Shown in pieces: positions 27,597 to 37,641 of a stretch of DNA of 64,000 bases (position 1 is its first letter; the number at the start of each line of letters is the position of its first letter). Position numbers and translations under genes: made by a program. The stretch is taken from contig NZ_AP025018.1 in assembly GCF_019977735.1 (NCBI RefSeq), positions 7,010,580 through 7,074,579 of the forward strand, read 5' to 3'. Below the pieces are notes generated by a model. The model ran no database searches. It was not told the DNA's origin and saw only the letters and a list, made by a program, of their open reading frames with translations. Source of the DNA: Calothrix sp. PCC 7716. Its GTDB lineage: Bacteria; Cyanobacteriota; Cyanobacteriia; Cyanobacteriales; Nostocaceae.

Positions 27597-28236
27597 TTAT
27601 CTAGCTGCCTCAACTTCTTGGACAGTTAATGAAAGCGCTTGTGCAACTTGTTCAACGCTTAATCCCATTTGTAGCAATTGAGATACCGCGTCTAATCTTG
27701 CCTGCCGTTCGGCATCAGCGCGTTGCTGTTGGGTGTCAGCACGTTGTTGTTCAGCTTCTTCTGGCAGTAAAACCAGATTTCCGGCTTCGTCGTAAAACCT
27801 TAGCCAAACTGCGTCATCATCTTCAATAACACCTTGCCAAGTCCCTAACCATAGACGTAAACTCTCGCACCACAACCACCCTCGCGAATCTTCTTCGATT
27901 GGTTGGTACCCTTTGTAGCTATCAAGGCGCCATCCTTGTAGTGAGTTGACCTTGAAGGGATGAAATACAAAATAATCTTTGGTTTTAAAGACTTTTTCGT
28001 ACAGCGCTTTTTTTTCTCCTAGGTCATTTACTTCTGTAGTATCAGAAAGTAACTCAACAATCATGTCAGGATAACGTCCGTTTTCTTCCCAAACTACCCA
28101 ACCTTGACGTGCCGGGTCAGGTGGCACATCTAAGACAATAAAAAAGTCTGGGCCTTTAAATTCTTTATTTTTAACTTGCTGACTGTCATAATATCCACAG
28201 TGGTCATGGCGCCACCCGATTACAATATTTTGAAAA
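27597..28236 (-). pseudogene. Uma2-family (DUF820) protein, 5'-truncated
   Basis: From a GTG at 28127 the frame reads PPDPARQGWVVWEENGRYPD, but homologous sequence continues upstream without a start codon: HDHCGYYDSQQVKNKEFKGP, then DFFIVLDV. This is the Uma2 (PD-(D/E)XK-like) fold with MIVELLSD as the second motif. About 60-70 N-terminal residues normally found are missing and two stops lie just before. The C-terminal end is a Gln/Ala-rich coiled coil (EEAEQQRADTQQQRADAERQ) typical of the family. The gene may be dead, or use a rare start codon. Confidence 0.65.
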
Positions 28237-28416
28237 CTTTTGTACTATTATACTACTTGCTATTAACTGGCACGTGATCATAGTTAGTAAACATTAGACT
28301 AGTAATAAAATACTCTAATCAAACTTAAATACTAAAAAGTACATTTGTTACAGATATTTTACTGGCACTAATAAAGTATTCATTTCTGCCGTTAAATGCT
28401 GGTTTTCTATCGATTT

Positions 28417-28527
28417 GATCCCCCCTAACCCCCCTTAATAAGGGGGGAACTGGAGAAGAGAGTAATTATTTTTACATGGGGAAATAGTAATATAAAGCCC
28501 CCCTTATCAAGGGGGGTTGGGGGGATC
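28417..28527. repeat. MITE-like inverted-repeat element, copy A
   Basis: A 111-bp element bounded by 'gatccccccctaacccccctt' and 'aaggggggttggggggatc', with an inner 'aataagggggg' making each end itself a small hairpin. A second full copy is at 41452-41561 and a half copy at 38812-38841. The size, terminal inverted repeats and dispersion fit a non-autonomous mobile element; no transposase is seen with it. Confidence 0.7.
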
Positions 28528-28595
28528 GAACTTTTCCGTAATGCTTAAGTGTATACTTGTATAAATAGAAAAGTTTATACAAAAATACATATAGT

Positions 28596-30011
28596 ATGAA
28601 ATTAGAAAATATAACTTCTCGTCTTAGCGAAGAACAAGTAAAAGCTGATAATGAGTTAGTTACACAAATTCAAATTAAATTACGAGGTTTAGGTTTATAT
28701 CCGGGTGGAAAGTTTGTTGATGGTGACTTTGGCCCAAGAACTAGGAATGCGATTAAAAGCTTTTGTGATGCTGTTGGTATTCCCTTTCCTCAATATGATA
28801 GAAACTTTGCTCAAAATCTTTTAACCAAAAAGCAGTTACCTTCTGTTTTAGGAATGGTTACTAGTAACCGCACGCAAACTTTCCAAAATTTACTTGATAT
28901 TGCCAAAGCTACCCGACCTCCTGAAGGGGAAGTTGCTTTTTTACACAGAGGTATTCAAAAATCTAAGTACATTCCAGAAATTGCTGAGTATGCAGAACGC
29001 TTAACAACTAAGCATGAACCTCAAGCTTTACCATCAACTTATACACCGTATCCGAAACGAGGAGTTATTCCGAATATAGATAGTCAAGGTTTAAATTTTC
29101 TTCATTCTGATATTAAAGAAGCTTGTATTTGTATTGGTAATTTTGCTAATGAGGAAATAAAAACCCGCTGGTTAGGGAAAAGTGCTCTTGAAGAACGTCA
29201 GTTCTGGAGTGCTAGCAAGATTATTCCAATTTTAAATATTGTTTGCGATGCTAACACTAAGGCGCCTGGAGTTGATATTGCGAACTGCTATATAAATGAA
29301 TCACGAAACAAATTTACTGATATCGCTTTAGATATTATTAGCTACCGAGGCAAAATTACTTCCTCAAATGCCGGAGCAGCTTGCTTAAAGCTGTTTCAAA
29401 CTCCAACAGCGTTAGAAACATGGGTAAAAAATATTACAGGTAATCAACAGCTTAGTTTTCGGGGTGGGTATGGTGAAAATGCATTTATTAGACAACCGAA
29501 ACTATTCGATAGAATCTCAGGCAAACAAATACTCACTTCACCGGGCGCCCCACTAGATGGTCAAAATTTATTATCAGCATACGATTTGACGCGGTTAATC
29601 TCAATGTTAGGATGGCATTGGCATTTACCCGGAGATGCACGTTTACCCGGCGCCCAATGGCAAAGTTTAAAATCTATAGTTCAAGCAATGGGTAATGACA
29701 GAGCAAGATATATAGATGTGGCAATAGAAACTCTTGGACTAGAAAATGTTATTACCTCTCCGGTGATTATCTCAAAACTAGGTAATGGTTTTAGCGAAAG
29801 TAGAACTTCACACGAAATTACTTATGTTGCGTTCGTAGAATTCATCGATGAACGTAACAGTAACGCAAACCAACCTGGTAAATTCAAAACGTTAGCAATG
29901 ACATTACGAGCAGCAGTGCAACCACCTCGTACTTTGGTTGAAGTTGACGCGCGTATGGCAGCAGATGTCACCGAAATTATTCGTCGCGTCATAGTTAATG
30001 AAATTATTTAG
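28596..30011 (+). CDS. Peptidoglycan-binding protein with serine beta-lactamase-like motifs
   Basis: A 471-residue protein. Residues about 20-75 are a peptidoglycan-binding repeat (VTQIQIKLRGLGLYPGGKFV, DGDFGPRTRNAIKSF). Further on, FWSASKIIPIL puts an S-x-x-K tetrad at 205-208, and VIISKLGNGFSES near 390 could be the matching KxG motif of the serine beta-lactamase/penicillin-binding fold. Between them are YDLTRLISMLGWHWHLPG and DVAIETLGLE. There is no signal peptide. If the reading is right it could be a cytoplasmic or non-classically exported DD-peptidase-like protein. The SxxK link is inference; it is not a recognised family. Confidence 0.55.
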   Translation: MKLENITSRLSEEQVKADNELVTQIQIKLRGLGLYPGGKFVDGDFGPRTRNAIKSFCDAVGIPFPQYDRNFAQNLLTKKQLPSVLGMVTSNRTQTFQNLLDIAKATRPPEGEVAFLHRGIQKSKYIPEIAEYAERLTTKHEPQALPSTYTPYPKRGVIPNIDSQGLNFLHSDIKEACICIGNFANEEIKTRWLGKSALEERQFWSASKIIPILNIVCDANTKAPGVDIANCYINESRNKFTDIALDIISYRGKITSSNAGAACLKLFQTPTALETWVKNITGNQQLSFRGGYGENAFIRQPKLFDRISGKQILTSPGAPLDGQNLLSAYDLTRLISMLGWHWHLPGDARLPGAQWQSLKSIVQAMGNDRARYIDVAIETLGLENVITSPVIISKLGNGFSESRTSHEITYVAFVEFIDERNSNANQPGKFKTLAMTLRAAVQPPRTLVEVDARMAADVTEIIRRVIVNEII

Positions 30012-30124
30012 TAGTCTTTTGAATGAACGGGCAAGGATGCCCATTCCACAAGAAATTTTTGGCAACCTGTTAGCAGTACTACTGGTTAACTCAACCAGTA
30101 GTACCAAATTGGGGCACTTGCAGC

Positions 30125-31102
30125 TTATCCAAATACAAAAATCCATAAGGGCAATACAAAAAGCAACAATATTGTTGATACAAGAATACTGCTAGCAATT
30201 AAATCACGGTCTAAATTATATTCTTCTGCCAGAATTAAACCCAGAAATGCAGATGGCATCCCTGACATCAGCACCATTGCCAAGCTTGATGAAGCAGGCA
30301 GTTTAAGTACAAATTTAGTAAAAATTCCAACTAATAAAGGTATTATAATAACTCGCAAGGTAGCTGGAATAAGGGCTAATTTAAGGCTTTTCCATCCTTG
30401 TAGTTGAGCTAGTCTAATTCCGATGAGTAAAAAAGCACATGCAATAACGATGCTAATTGATTGTTGAAGTCCTATTTCAATAGCATCTGGTAGTTTTAAA
30501 GAGCGCGTAAAGTATCCAAATATAAATGCCCATAACGGAGGAACTATTAAAATATCTCGTAGTTGCGTTAAAAAGTTATTTTGTTGCTGAGTGTGGCTAT
30601 AGTAACTAGCAATCCATACTCCTAAACCAAATGGACCAATAACATTGTGGGTAATACTGAATATTACTGCTAAATTTAATGCATTAGCATCAACTAACGA
30701 AGGTGCAATTGCCAGTCCAACAAAACCAGTATTACCTAAAATTGCAGCGAGAAGAAAACTCCCCTCGCTGACTCGACTCAGTGGTTGTATTTTTGAGTCG
30801 TGTTCAGACTTTTGCTGGTTGGCTAATAATTTCCATATCCATATAACTGATAGTGTCACCAGTAAACCAATTATTAATGTACCAACGGTTATTACTGGCG
30901 CCAATACGGAGGTATCAATTGCTTGATACTGCCCAGAGTTACCCTGACGAGACAACGCAATAAGTTCCAGAGGGACTCCAACCCAGTAAAGACCACGACC
31001 TAATATTTTTGAGAAAGACTTAGGTAGTAAGCGACATACCAGCAACCCTAACCCTATCCAGATAATTAAAGGTGTATAAGCTTGAAATAAAGTGTCAGTC
31101 AT
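30125..31102 (-). CDS. AEC family transporter
   Basis: A 325-residue protein with about ten predicted membrane helices and no long soluble domain. The auxin efflux carrier (AEC) family is suggested by the two-fold pattern of five helices, and by TGFVGLAIAPSLVD, VIGPFGLGVWIASYY and SGMPSAFLGLILAEEYNLD, the last being the family's conserved C-terminal segment. Members export organic anions or move malate or other acids; the substrate is not predictable. It is oriented opposite to the 28596 gene and convergent with it. Confidence 0.85.
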   Translation of the reverse strand: MTDTLFQAYTPLIIWIGLGLLVCRLLPKSFSKILGRGLYWVGVPLELIALSRQGNSGQYQAIDTSVLAPVITVGTLIIGLLVTLSVIWIWKLLANQQKSEHDSKIQPLSRVSEGSFLLAAILGNTGFVGLAIAPSLVDANALNLAVIFSITHNVIGPFGLGVWIASYYSHTQQQNNFLTQLRDILIVPPLWAFIFGYFTRSLKLPDAIEIGLQQSISIVIACAFLLIGIRLAQLQGWKSLKLALIPATLRVIIIPLLVGIFTKFVLKLPASSSLAMVLMSGMPSAFLGLILAEEYNLDRDLIASSILVSTILLLFVLPLWIFVFG

Positions 31103-31202
31103 TAAAGTAATTTGCTTGTAATGGCTAGTTGGGAACAGTAAAATTTACTTTTTTCCCAACTTAAATGCAGTCCAATACCAAGTTACCTTAATTAAGTAAA
31201 AG

Positions 31203-33422
31203 TTAGTTGACCAAAGCAATATCGCGAATACGCCACCCGTTGTCTACGCGCACTACTTCGTATCTAACTCTGACTTTATCTTTTTCTGTTTCCTTTGTTT
31301 GTCCGTTTTCGTAGTAAGTCGTACTTTCTACTACTGTTGCTTCTACCGTTGCGTGGTTTTTATTATTAGCATCTGGTTTAACAGATACGTTTGATACTGT
31401 ATGTTCGTACTGTCGATACTTATTGCTTGATTTGACTTGCAAAGCAATACCTCTCCAGTATGATAATGCTGGACCTGTTAGTATTTGGTTCAAACTATCT
31501 ATATCATGCTTAGAACCTAAAGAAGCTGATTTTGCTGATAACCAACTCTGAACTACTTGTGTTGCAGATTCTTTGGTTAAATCTCCCTCTGGGTACTGCG
31601 GTTGACTACCCGGTGTAGGAATCGCTACAGGTGGTTCATTTATTTCTATTGCTAGCTGTTTCCCTTGTAATGCTGGGCCTGGAATTAATATATTTTTTAA
31701 CCAGCCAAATGTTGTACTAATTAACAGCCAAAATAATAATACACCCGCGACCGAAGCTAATACTTTTAGCAGCAAACTCGCACTTTTATTACGAGATTGT
31801 CTGCGTCTTGGCGCCACACGTTGGTTCGCGTTCGGAATATTCTTGACACTACCAGATGGTTTATGTCTACGTCTAGGAGATTTTGGCGCCGTAACTGTGT
31901 TTGTCGCAATTTGACTATTTTGATTTTTTGGTACACGACCGTTCGGTTGCGGTCTTGAAGTAACAGGCGCCTCGTGATTAAATCTAGTATCGTAGTTATC
32001 GGTTGATATGTTGTAATTTACAGGCGCCGACTTGGAAATTTCTGTTACCCTATCGCGATAATTAGGTCGAGCCGTAACTGTAGAATTATTATAATTACTT
32101 GATGTAGTGTTTGATGTGCCATTTGGAGACTTAAGTGTAGAACTACGCCAGTCACCATCAACGTTTTCTGCATCGCTGGGTAAAACTTCTAAATAAGCTT
32201 GCACGTTAGGGTCTGCAAAATATTCCTTGAGCGATGCTACTTGGTCTTCTAAATCACGAAAATGTGGAAATACTTCATTTTGTAACCAACGTTCACCGTA
32301 TAAGCACAGTCCTGGTAATAAATCTGGCGATGACTGAGAATGTTCGCGAATAAAAGCCAAAGCTTCGTATTCTTGACTTAATTCTAATGCCTTAGTAGCT
32401 TCTTCTGTTTGTCCCAAAAGTAGCGCGCATAACGATTGCTCAAGGTGAACATCTTGCCGTTTACCCAAACGCAACAGCATTTGCTTTGCTTGCCTAACTA
32501 ATGCTGGTTGACGTTGAGTAAATCCACGTGCGATTAAAGCATAAACGGCTAAATATGTGGCAACTGCTGAAGGACGTTTACTTTCTGATTCAAATAGATG
32601 ATGCTGTTCAGCTACGGTTAAATGATGTCGTAACTGCTGAACAAAACGTAAAAAATCATCAACGTTTAATCCTGACTCATCGTTGAGAGACCCATCTATA
32701 CCACCACGTTCTTCTAAAACCTGCTGTAATAGCTGTAATCCTTGCTTCCTTTCTGCTGCATGGTCAAGTGGCAATGCAACTAATTCGAGAATACGATATG
32801 GACGCAATCTATTTAAATCAGCTTGAATTTCAACTCGAACGCTAGGAAACATTCCTTCTTTTGCTAACAATTCTTCTCCTGTCTCTAAGGAAATTGCTGC
32901 GTTTTCATAGTTTCCTTGCTGCCATTGTTCGCGTCCTAATTCTAAACAGGCTAATGCGACTGTTAGTACTACATCCGGACGTTCGGAGGCAAAACTTTCA
33001 TTATCTGTTTTTCTGTTAACAAGGTATGGGCGCCCAAGTTTAAGAACTTGTTCGTATTCTCCAAGCTCTTGTAAAATCAGCAAGGCGCCGACTAATTCGT
33101 CTTCATTAACATCTATAGTTGGGTTTTGAGTATCAGAATTTGGGTTTCGAGCAACTCTGTTCTCAACAGCGACAGCGACATCGGTGCCGTTTTGAGTATA
33201 TGCAGACGCTAAATACACCCTGTCGTATTCTTTGCGCTCTAAAGGATTAGATAAAACCACGTAAGCTTCTTCAACTAATTGTTTTCGCGATGTAGTTGCT
33301 GCAATTGAATATTCCCGTCGTGGTAGCTGGACAATGCGGTCATTATAAGCTTGCCGCAATTGTTCCCTTGTTGCCGCCAACGGTAATCCTAATATACGGT
33401 AGTAATCGAGCGGAATTCGCAC
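31203..33422 (-). CDS. ftn2: Cell division protein Ftn2/ZipN (ARC6 family)
   Basis: A 739-residue protein. It begins with a degenerate DnaJ domain (LDYYRILGLPLAATREQLRQAY, without the HPD triad), continues with a helical region to about residue 420, a low-complexity linker (about 425-560), one membrane helix (ASLLLKVLASVAGVLLFWLLI, about 565-585) and a C-terminal IMS-like domain (VVQSWLSAKSASLGSKHDID, GWRIRDIAL). This is the ARC6/Ftn2/ZipN layout: it tethers FtsZ to the membrane in cyanobacteria and chloroplasts. The start is GTG. The call is secure. Confidence 0.93.
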   Translation of the reverse strand: MRIPLDYYRILGLPLAATREQLRQAYNDRIVQLPRREYSIAATTSRKQLVEEAYVVLSNPLERKEYDRVYLASAYTQNGTDVAVAVENRVARNPNSDTQNPTIDVNEDELVGALLILQELGEYEQVLKLGRPYLVNRKTDNESFASERPDVVLTVALACLELGREQWQQGNYENAAISLETGEELLAKEGMFPSVRVEIQADLNRLRPYRILELVALPLDHAAERKQGLQLLQQVLEERGGIDGSLNDESGLNVDDFLRFVQQLRHHLTVAEQHHLFESESKRPSAVATYLAVYALIARGFTQRQPALVRQAKQMLLRLGKRQDVHLEQSLCALLLGQTEEATKALELSQEYEALAFIREHSQSSPDLLPGLCLYGERWLQNEVFPHFRDLEDQVASLKEYFADPNVQAYLEVLPSDAENVDGDWRSSTLKSPNGTSNTTSSNYNNSTVTARPNYRDRVTEISKSAPVNYNISTDNYDTRFNHEAPVTSRPQPNGRVPKNQNSQIATNTVTAPKSPRRRHKPSGSVKNIPNANQRVAPRRRQSRNKSASLLLKVLASVAGVLLFWLLISTTFGWLKNILIPGPALQGKQLAIEINEPPVAIPTPGSQPQYPEGDLTKESATQVVQSWLSAKSASLGSKHDIDSLNQILTGPALSYWRGIALQVKSSNKYRQYEHTVSNVSVKPDANNKNHATVEATVVESTTYYENGQTKETEKDKVRVRYEVVRVDNGWRIRDIALVN

Positions 33423-33971
33423 AGCCTACTTCCCCTACAGCGTATTATGTGATGTTTCACCTAGACCATTCCAGGCATTATTAAACCTAAATAGGTAGCT
33501 ATATTCATTCTCAAGTTAGCAACGAATTATACATCGTTGTGAACTATTGTTCGCTACTATAGAGCGAGTAAAATTCTACCACAACGACATTATTGTTACA
33601 ATTACCTAGAAGCACATTGCTGATAAGTAACGCTGTGCCGAAAGCTAAAAATTGTTAATCAATATGCAGAATCTTGCTATCCTAACTGTTAGTGTATAGC
33701 CGAGGGTAGCGAAAGCGCGCCGACTACGACATCAAATAAGGTTGCTTCCTTACAATCAAATGAATGAGTTTCGAGTCATCGAATCTTGATTTTGACAGTT
33801 TATTTGCTGCTTCTAAGTTTAGAGAGTAGTAAAGTCGAAGCGATTGGACGCTCTTGGGTAGCGCTCTTGCCTGCATTAAAAGGAAGTCGCCTATAAATCG
33901 GGTAAGCGCGCATGAGCGTCATAATAAATAATGGTGACATTAAGTGTTACTACGGGGATACTCAAAAGATA
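33423..33971. other. Divergent intergenic region between ftn2 and pdhA
   Basis: A 549-bp gap holding promoters of two divergent transcripts. Upstream of pdhA there is a GC-richer 'gagggtagcgaaagcgcgccgactacgac' block (33703-33730). An alternative ATG for pdhA lies at 33912. No gene or known RNA was recognised. Confidence 0.4.
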
Positions 33972-35006
33972 ATGGTTCAAGAACGCACGTTACCAACGTT
34001 TGATGCGGCATCCGCACAAATTACGAAGCAAGAAGGCTTGCTGCTTTACGAAGACATGGTTTTGGGGCGCATGTTTGAAGACAAGTGCGCCGAAATGTAC
34101 TACCGGGGAAAAATGTTTGGCTTTGTCCACCTTTACAACGGTCAAGAAGCTGTTTCCAGTGGTATTGTCAAAGCTATGAAACCGGGAGAAGACTATGTTA
34201 GCAGCACATACCGCGACCACGTTCATGCTTTAAGTGCTGGAGTCCCAGCGCGCGAAGTTATGGCAGAGCTATTTGGCAAAGCTACAGGTTGTAGCAAAGG
34301 ACGCGGTGGTTCGATGCACATGTTTTCTGCGGAACATCGCTTACTCGGTGGATATGCGTTTGTTGCTGAAGGTATTCCTGTAGCGGCGGGTGCTGCATTT
34401 AAAAGTAAGTACCGCAAAGAAGTGTTAGGTGATACCAATCCGATGGAGGTAACAGCTTGTTTCTTCGGTGATGGCGCCGCCAACAACGGGCAATTTTTCG
34501 AGACGCTCAACATGGCAGCGTTATGGAAATTGCCAATACTCTTTGTTGTCGAAAATAATAAATGGGCAATAGGGATGGCGCACGAACGCGCAACATCTGA
34601 CCCCGAAATCTACAAAAAAGCCAGCGTCTTCAACATGGTGGGTGTTGAAGTTGATGGTATGGACGTTCTTGCAGTGTATTCAGCAGCCAAAGAAGCTGTG
34701 CGACGTGCGCGCTCTGGAGAAGGACCAACTTTAATCGAAGCATTAACCTACCGTTTCCGAGGACACTCGTTAGCAGACCCTGACGAACTGCGAAGCAAAG
34801 AAGAAAAAGAATTTTGGTTTGCACGCGACCCAATCAAAAAGCTAGCCAGCGAATTGATTGCAAGAAAACTAGCAACTGCCAACGAATTAAAAGCCATCGA
34901 CAAAAAGATACAAACAGAAGTCGAAGAGGCCGTCAAATTTGCCGAAAGCAGTCCCGAACCAAGTCCAGACGAGTTATACCGCTTTATCTTCGCCGAAGAC
35001 GAGTAA
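33972..35006 (+). CDS. pdhA: Pyruvate dehydrogenase E1 component, alpha subunit
   Basis: About 344 residues from the chosen ATG ([19 protein letters not shown]), the usual cyanobacterial start; an upstream ATG at 33912 adds 20 unlike residues. The enzyme decarboxylates pyruvate with thiamine diphosphate in the pyruvate dehydrogenase complex. Seen features: [30 protein letters not shown], the TPP/Mg-binding [23 protein letters not shown] ending with VVENN, and [15 protein letters not shown]. All are diagnostic of E1 alpha. The beta subunit is not next to it. Secure call. Confidence 0.96.
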   Translation: MVQERTLPTFDAASAQITKQEGLLLYEDMVLGRMFEDKCAEMYYRGKMFGFVHLYNGQEAVSSGIVKAMKPGEDYVSSTYRDHVHALSAGVPAREVMAELFGKATGCSKGRGGSMHMFSAEHRLLGGYAFVAEGIPVAAGAAFKSKYRKEVLGDTNPMEVTACFFGDGAANNGQFFETLNMAALWKLPILFVVENNKWAIGMAHERATSDPEIYKKASVFNMVGVEVDGMDVLAVYSAAKEAVRRARSGEGPTLIEALTYRFRGHSLADPDELRSKEEKEFWFARDPIKKLASELIARKLATANELKAIDKKIQTEVEEAVKFAESSPEPSPDELYRFIFAEDE

Positions 35007-35013
35007 ACAAGTA

Positions 35014-35082
35014 AAAAGTGCTGAGTGCTGAGTGCTGAGTAAAAAACACTCAGAACTCAGCACTCAGAACTTAGCACTCTAA
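35014..35082. repeat. 'gtgctga' heptamer hairpin after pdhA
   Basis: 'agtgctgagtgctgagtgctgagt' is followed by 'actcagaactcagcactcagaacttagcact', forming a long stem within the 80-bp gap between pdhA and the epimerase gene. It is the same family as at 20045, 21670, 36306 and 37565. Confidence 0.7.
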
Positions 35083-35087
35083 AACAT

Positions 35088-35960
35088 ATGTATTCAATTT
35101 CTCTCCAACAGAATCAATATAAAACCTACATCCTCACGGATGAAAGCGCTAACTCCCAGTTAGAAGTTGTACCAGAACGTGGTGGAATAATTACTAAATG
35201 GCGCCTTGATGGAAAAGAAATTTTTTACCTAGATGAAGAACGCTTTGTTAATCCAGAGTTGAGTGTTCGAGGAGGTAATCCAATTTTATTTCCCATTTGC
35301 GGTAACTTGCCAGAAAACACCTACACCACAGGGGGCAAACAGTATACTCTTAAGCAGCATGGATTTGCGCGCGATTTACCTTGGGTGTCTCTTGGTTCTG
35401 TATCAGATGAAGGAGTGTCGCTGCAAGCTACTTTACATAGCAACGAGCAAACACAAGCAGTTTACCCTTTCAACTTTCAGATAACTTTTACCTATCAACT
35501 TCAAGGTAACAGTTTGAATGTTGGACAGCATTATATAAACAAGTCATCTCAACCCATGCCCTTTTCCTTTGGGTTTCATCCTTACTTTGTCGTGCAGGAT
35601 AAAAATCAACTTCAGTTTGATATACCATCGCGAGAGTACCAAGACCAGAAAACCAAAGAAAATCATACATTTAACGGCAGCTTTGACTTTAACCGTGATG
35701 AAATCGATGTAGCTTTCAAACAAATTAGCAGTCAAACAGCTACCGTTACCGACTTAAGTCGTAAACTCAAATTAACCTTCGATTACGACAACGTATTTTC
35801 AACCCTAGTATTTTGGACACTCAAAGGCAAAGACTTTTACTGTCTCGAACCTTGGAGCGCTGGTAGAAACGCCATTAACACAGGCGAAAACCTTACAGTG
35901 CTGCAACCAGGCGCCAGTTACTCAACATTTTTCAAACTCACAGCAAATTTTTTCTCTTAA
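35088..35960 (+). CDS. Aldose 1-epimerase family protein
   Basis: A 290-residue beta-sandwich protein of the galactose mutarotase / aldose epimerase superfamily. Seen features: VVPERGGIITKWRLDGKEI, GNPILFPICGNLP (N-terminal core), KQHGFARDLPW with a conserved His, and PFSFGFHPYF with a second His; the C-terminal CLEPWSAGRNAI carries the usual Glu. The D-hexose-6-phosphate epimerase group also has this look. The exact sugar substrate is not clear. It lies 81 bp behind pdhA with a hairpin between, so it may be a separate transcript. Confidence 0.87.
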   Translation: MYSISLQQNQYKTYILTDESANSQLEVVPERGGIITKWRLDGKEIFYLDEERFVNPELSVRGGNPILFPICGNLPENTYTTGGKQYTLKQHGFARDLPWVSLGSVSDEGVSLQATLHSNEQTQAVYPFNFQITFTYQLQGNSLNVGQHYINKSSQPMPFSFGFHPYFVVQDKNQLQFDIPSREYQDQKTKENHTFNGSFDFNRDEIDVAFKQISSQTATVTDLSRKLKLTFDYDNVFSTLVFWTLKGKDFYCLEPWSAGRNAINTGENLTVLQPGASYSTFFKLTANFFS

Positions 35961-36022
35961 CCCCTTTACAAAACTATATACCCTTGTGTTAGAGTGTATA
36001 AGCCAGCGAAAAAACGCGGCAC

Positions 36023-36094
36023 GGGTGACTAACTCAATGGTAGAGTACTCGGCTTTTAACCGATTAGTTCCGGGTTCGAGTCCCGGGTTACCCA
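36023..36094 (+). tRNA. tRNA-Lys (anticodon TTT)
   Basis: A 72-base sequence that folds as a cloverleaf: acceptor GGGTGAC pairs with GTTACCC, the D arm has ACTC and GAGT, the anticodon loop is CTTTTAA giving anticodon TTT, and the T arm is CCGGG/TTCGAGT/CCCGG. The 3' CCA is not encoded; a single A follows the acceptor. The next gene downstream is fba, about 390 bp away. Confidence 0.96.
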
Positions 36095-36109
36095 TACTAA
36101 ACATTAAAA

Positions 36110-36335
36110 TACTCTTGTGGGGTAGGCATCCTTGCCTGCCCTCAAAATTTAATTAACAGTAACAGGCAGGGATGCCTGTCCCACAAGGCTGTTCCACAAG
36201 ACTGTTCTACAAGACTGTTCCACAAGATAGAATAAGACTATTGAACTATAAGTTACAGATTAAATTTTCTCTTCAACTCATAATTCTTCATTATCACCCT
36301 CTATTCACTTAGCACTCAGCACTCAGCACTTCTTC
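36110..36335. repeat. Dispersed repeats between tRNA-Lys and fba
   Basis: An inverted pair 'gtggggtaggcatccttgcctgcc' and 'ggcagggatgcctgtcccacaag' at 36117-36188 is followed by three degenerate 'ctgttccacaaga' direct copies to about 36228, and 'actcagcactcagcact' at 36310-36330. They combine the 'ggcatccttgcc' family and the heptamer family. No gene is seen from 36095 to 36470. Confidence 0.6.
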
Positions 36336-36469
36336 ACTTCTTATCTTTCTTAAACTTTTTAAACATAAACACCAATCACTAGTTATAATTTCCTATAAGT
36401 TGAAAAAAACATTAAGATTCAGCGTAGTACATACGCTCATCGTTCAACCGATTATCTGACAACACATTC

Positions 36470-36475
36470 AGGAGG
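36470..36475 (+). promoter_or_regulatory. Strong ribosome binding site of fba
   Basis: A perfect AGGAGG lies 7 bases before the ATG of the aldolase gene, unusual in this window, where most genes have weak sites. It fits a highly expressed Calvin-cycle gene. Confidence 0.7.
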
Positions 36476-36482
36476 ACTATCT

Positions 36483-37562
36483 ATGGCGCTCGTACCAATG
36501 CGGCTCATGTTGGACCACGCCGCTGAGAACGGTTACGGCATTCCAGCTTTCAACGTTAACAACCTGGAGCAGATTCAAGCAATTGTGCAGGCTGCCCATG
36601 AGACAGATAGCCCCGTAATATTACAAGCATCACGCGGCGCCCGTAAATATGCAGGTGAGAATTTCCTTCGCCATTTAATTTTGGCAGCAGTGGAAACTTA
36701 TCCTCATCTTCCTATTGCGATGCACCAAGACCACGGTAACGAGCCAGCAACTTGCTATTCAGCAATGAAAAATGGCTTTACCAGTGTAATGATGGATGGT
36801 TCATTACAAGCTGATGCCAAAACCCCCGCAAGCTTTGAGTATAACGTTAACGTTACTCGCGAAGTAGTGAAAGTAGCTCACTCTTTGGGTGTAAGTGTTG
36901 AAGGTGAACTTGGCTGTTTGGGTTCATTGGAAACAGGTATGGGTGAAGCAGAAGACGGACATGGTTTTGAAGGTAAACTCGACCATTCCCAACTTCTAAC
37001 CGACCCCGACGAAGCGGTTCAATTCGTTGAACAAACACAAGTAGATGCTTTAGCTGTTGCTATTGGTACCAGCCACGGCGCCTACAAGTTTACCCGCAAA
37101 CCAACTGGCGAAATTTTGGCAATTAGCCGCATTGAAGAAATTCACCGTCGTTTGCCTAACACCCACTTGGTAATGCACGGTTCTTCATCTGTACCAGAAG
37201 ATTTAATTGCATTAATTAACCAATACGGTGGCGCCATCCCAGAAACCTACGGTGTACCAGTTGAAGAAATTCAAAAAGGTATCAAGTGCGGTGTACGTAA
37301 AGTAAACATCGACACCGATAACCGTTTGGCTATCACCGCTGCTGTGCGTGAAGCGTTAGCGAAAGACACTAAGGAATTTGACCCCCGTCACTTCCTCAAA
37401 CCTTCTATTAAGTACATGCAAAAAGTTTGTGCTGACCGATATCAACAGTTTGGTACTGCTGGTAACGGAAGCAAAATCAAGCAAATGTCTTTAGATGACT
37501 TCGCTGCTAAGTACGCTAAAGGCGAACTTGCTGCACTCACCAAAGCTGCTGCAACAGTATAA
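36483..37562 (+). CDS. fba: Class II fructose-bisphosphate aldolase (Calvin cycle type)
   Basis: A 359-residue zinc-dependent aldolase that makes fructose-1,6-bisphosphate or sedoheptulose-1,7-bisphosphate in the Calvin cycle and also serves glycolysis. Seen features: [19 protein letters not shown] start, [14 protein letters not shown], zinc ligand His in [24 protein letters not shown] with the second His, [10 protein letters not shown] with the third, and [13 protein letters not shown] for phosphate binding. The length and [10 protein letters not shown] stretch mark the cyanobacterial/Calvin-cycle subtype. Start supported by AGGAGG. Secure call. Confidence 0.96.
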   Translation: MALVPMRLMLDHAAENGYGIPAFNVNNLEQIQAIVQAAHETDSPVILQASRGARKYAGENFLRHLILAAVETYPHLPIAMHQDHGNEPATCYSAMKNGFTSVMMDGSLQADAKTPASFEYNVNVTREVVKVAHSLGVSVEGELGCLGSLETGMGEAEDGHGFEGKLDHSQLLTDPDEAVQFVEQTQVDALAVAIGTSHGAYKFTRKPTGEILAISRIEEIHRRLPNTHLVMHGSSSVPEDLIALINQYGGAIPETYGVPVEEIQKGIKCGVRKVNIDTDNRLAITAAVREALAKDTKEFDPRHFLKPSIKYMQKVCADRYQQFGTAGNGSKIKQMSLDDFAAKYAKGELAALTKAAATV

Positions 37563-37564
37563 AT

Positions 37565-37640
37565 AGAGTGCTGAGTTGAAAGTGCTGAGTGCTGAGTAAT
37601 AACTCTTAAATTGCCACTCAGCACTCAGCACTCAGCACTT
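37565..37640. repeat. 'gtgctga' heptamer hairpin after fba
   Basis: 'agtgctgagttgaaagtgctgagtgctgagt' followed by 'actcagcactcagcactcagcact' begins a few bases after the fba stop codon and ends near the stop of the convergent deacetylase gene. It could terminate both. Confidence 0.7.
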
Positions 37641-37641
37641 T

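Noticed and set aside
33700-33911. Structured RNA (for example 6S or Yfr type) upstream of pdhA
   Set aside because: The GC-richer block has no recognisable conserved fold or motif; treated as leader or promoter DNA.
20045-37640. Heptamer repeats suspected to be CRISPR
   Set aside because: Units are 7 bp, in direct and inverted orientation, without spacers of uniform length and without cas genes; they are short tandem repeats.
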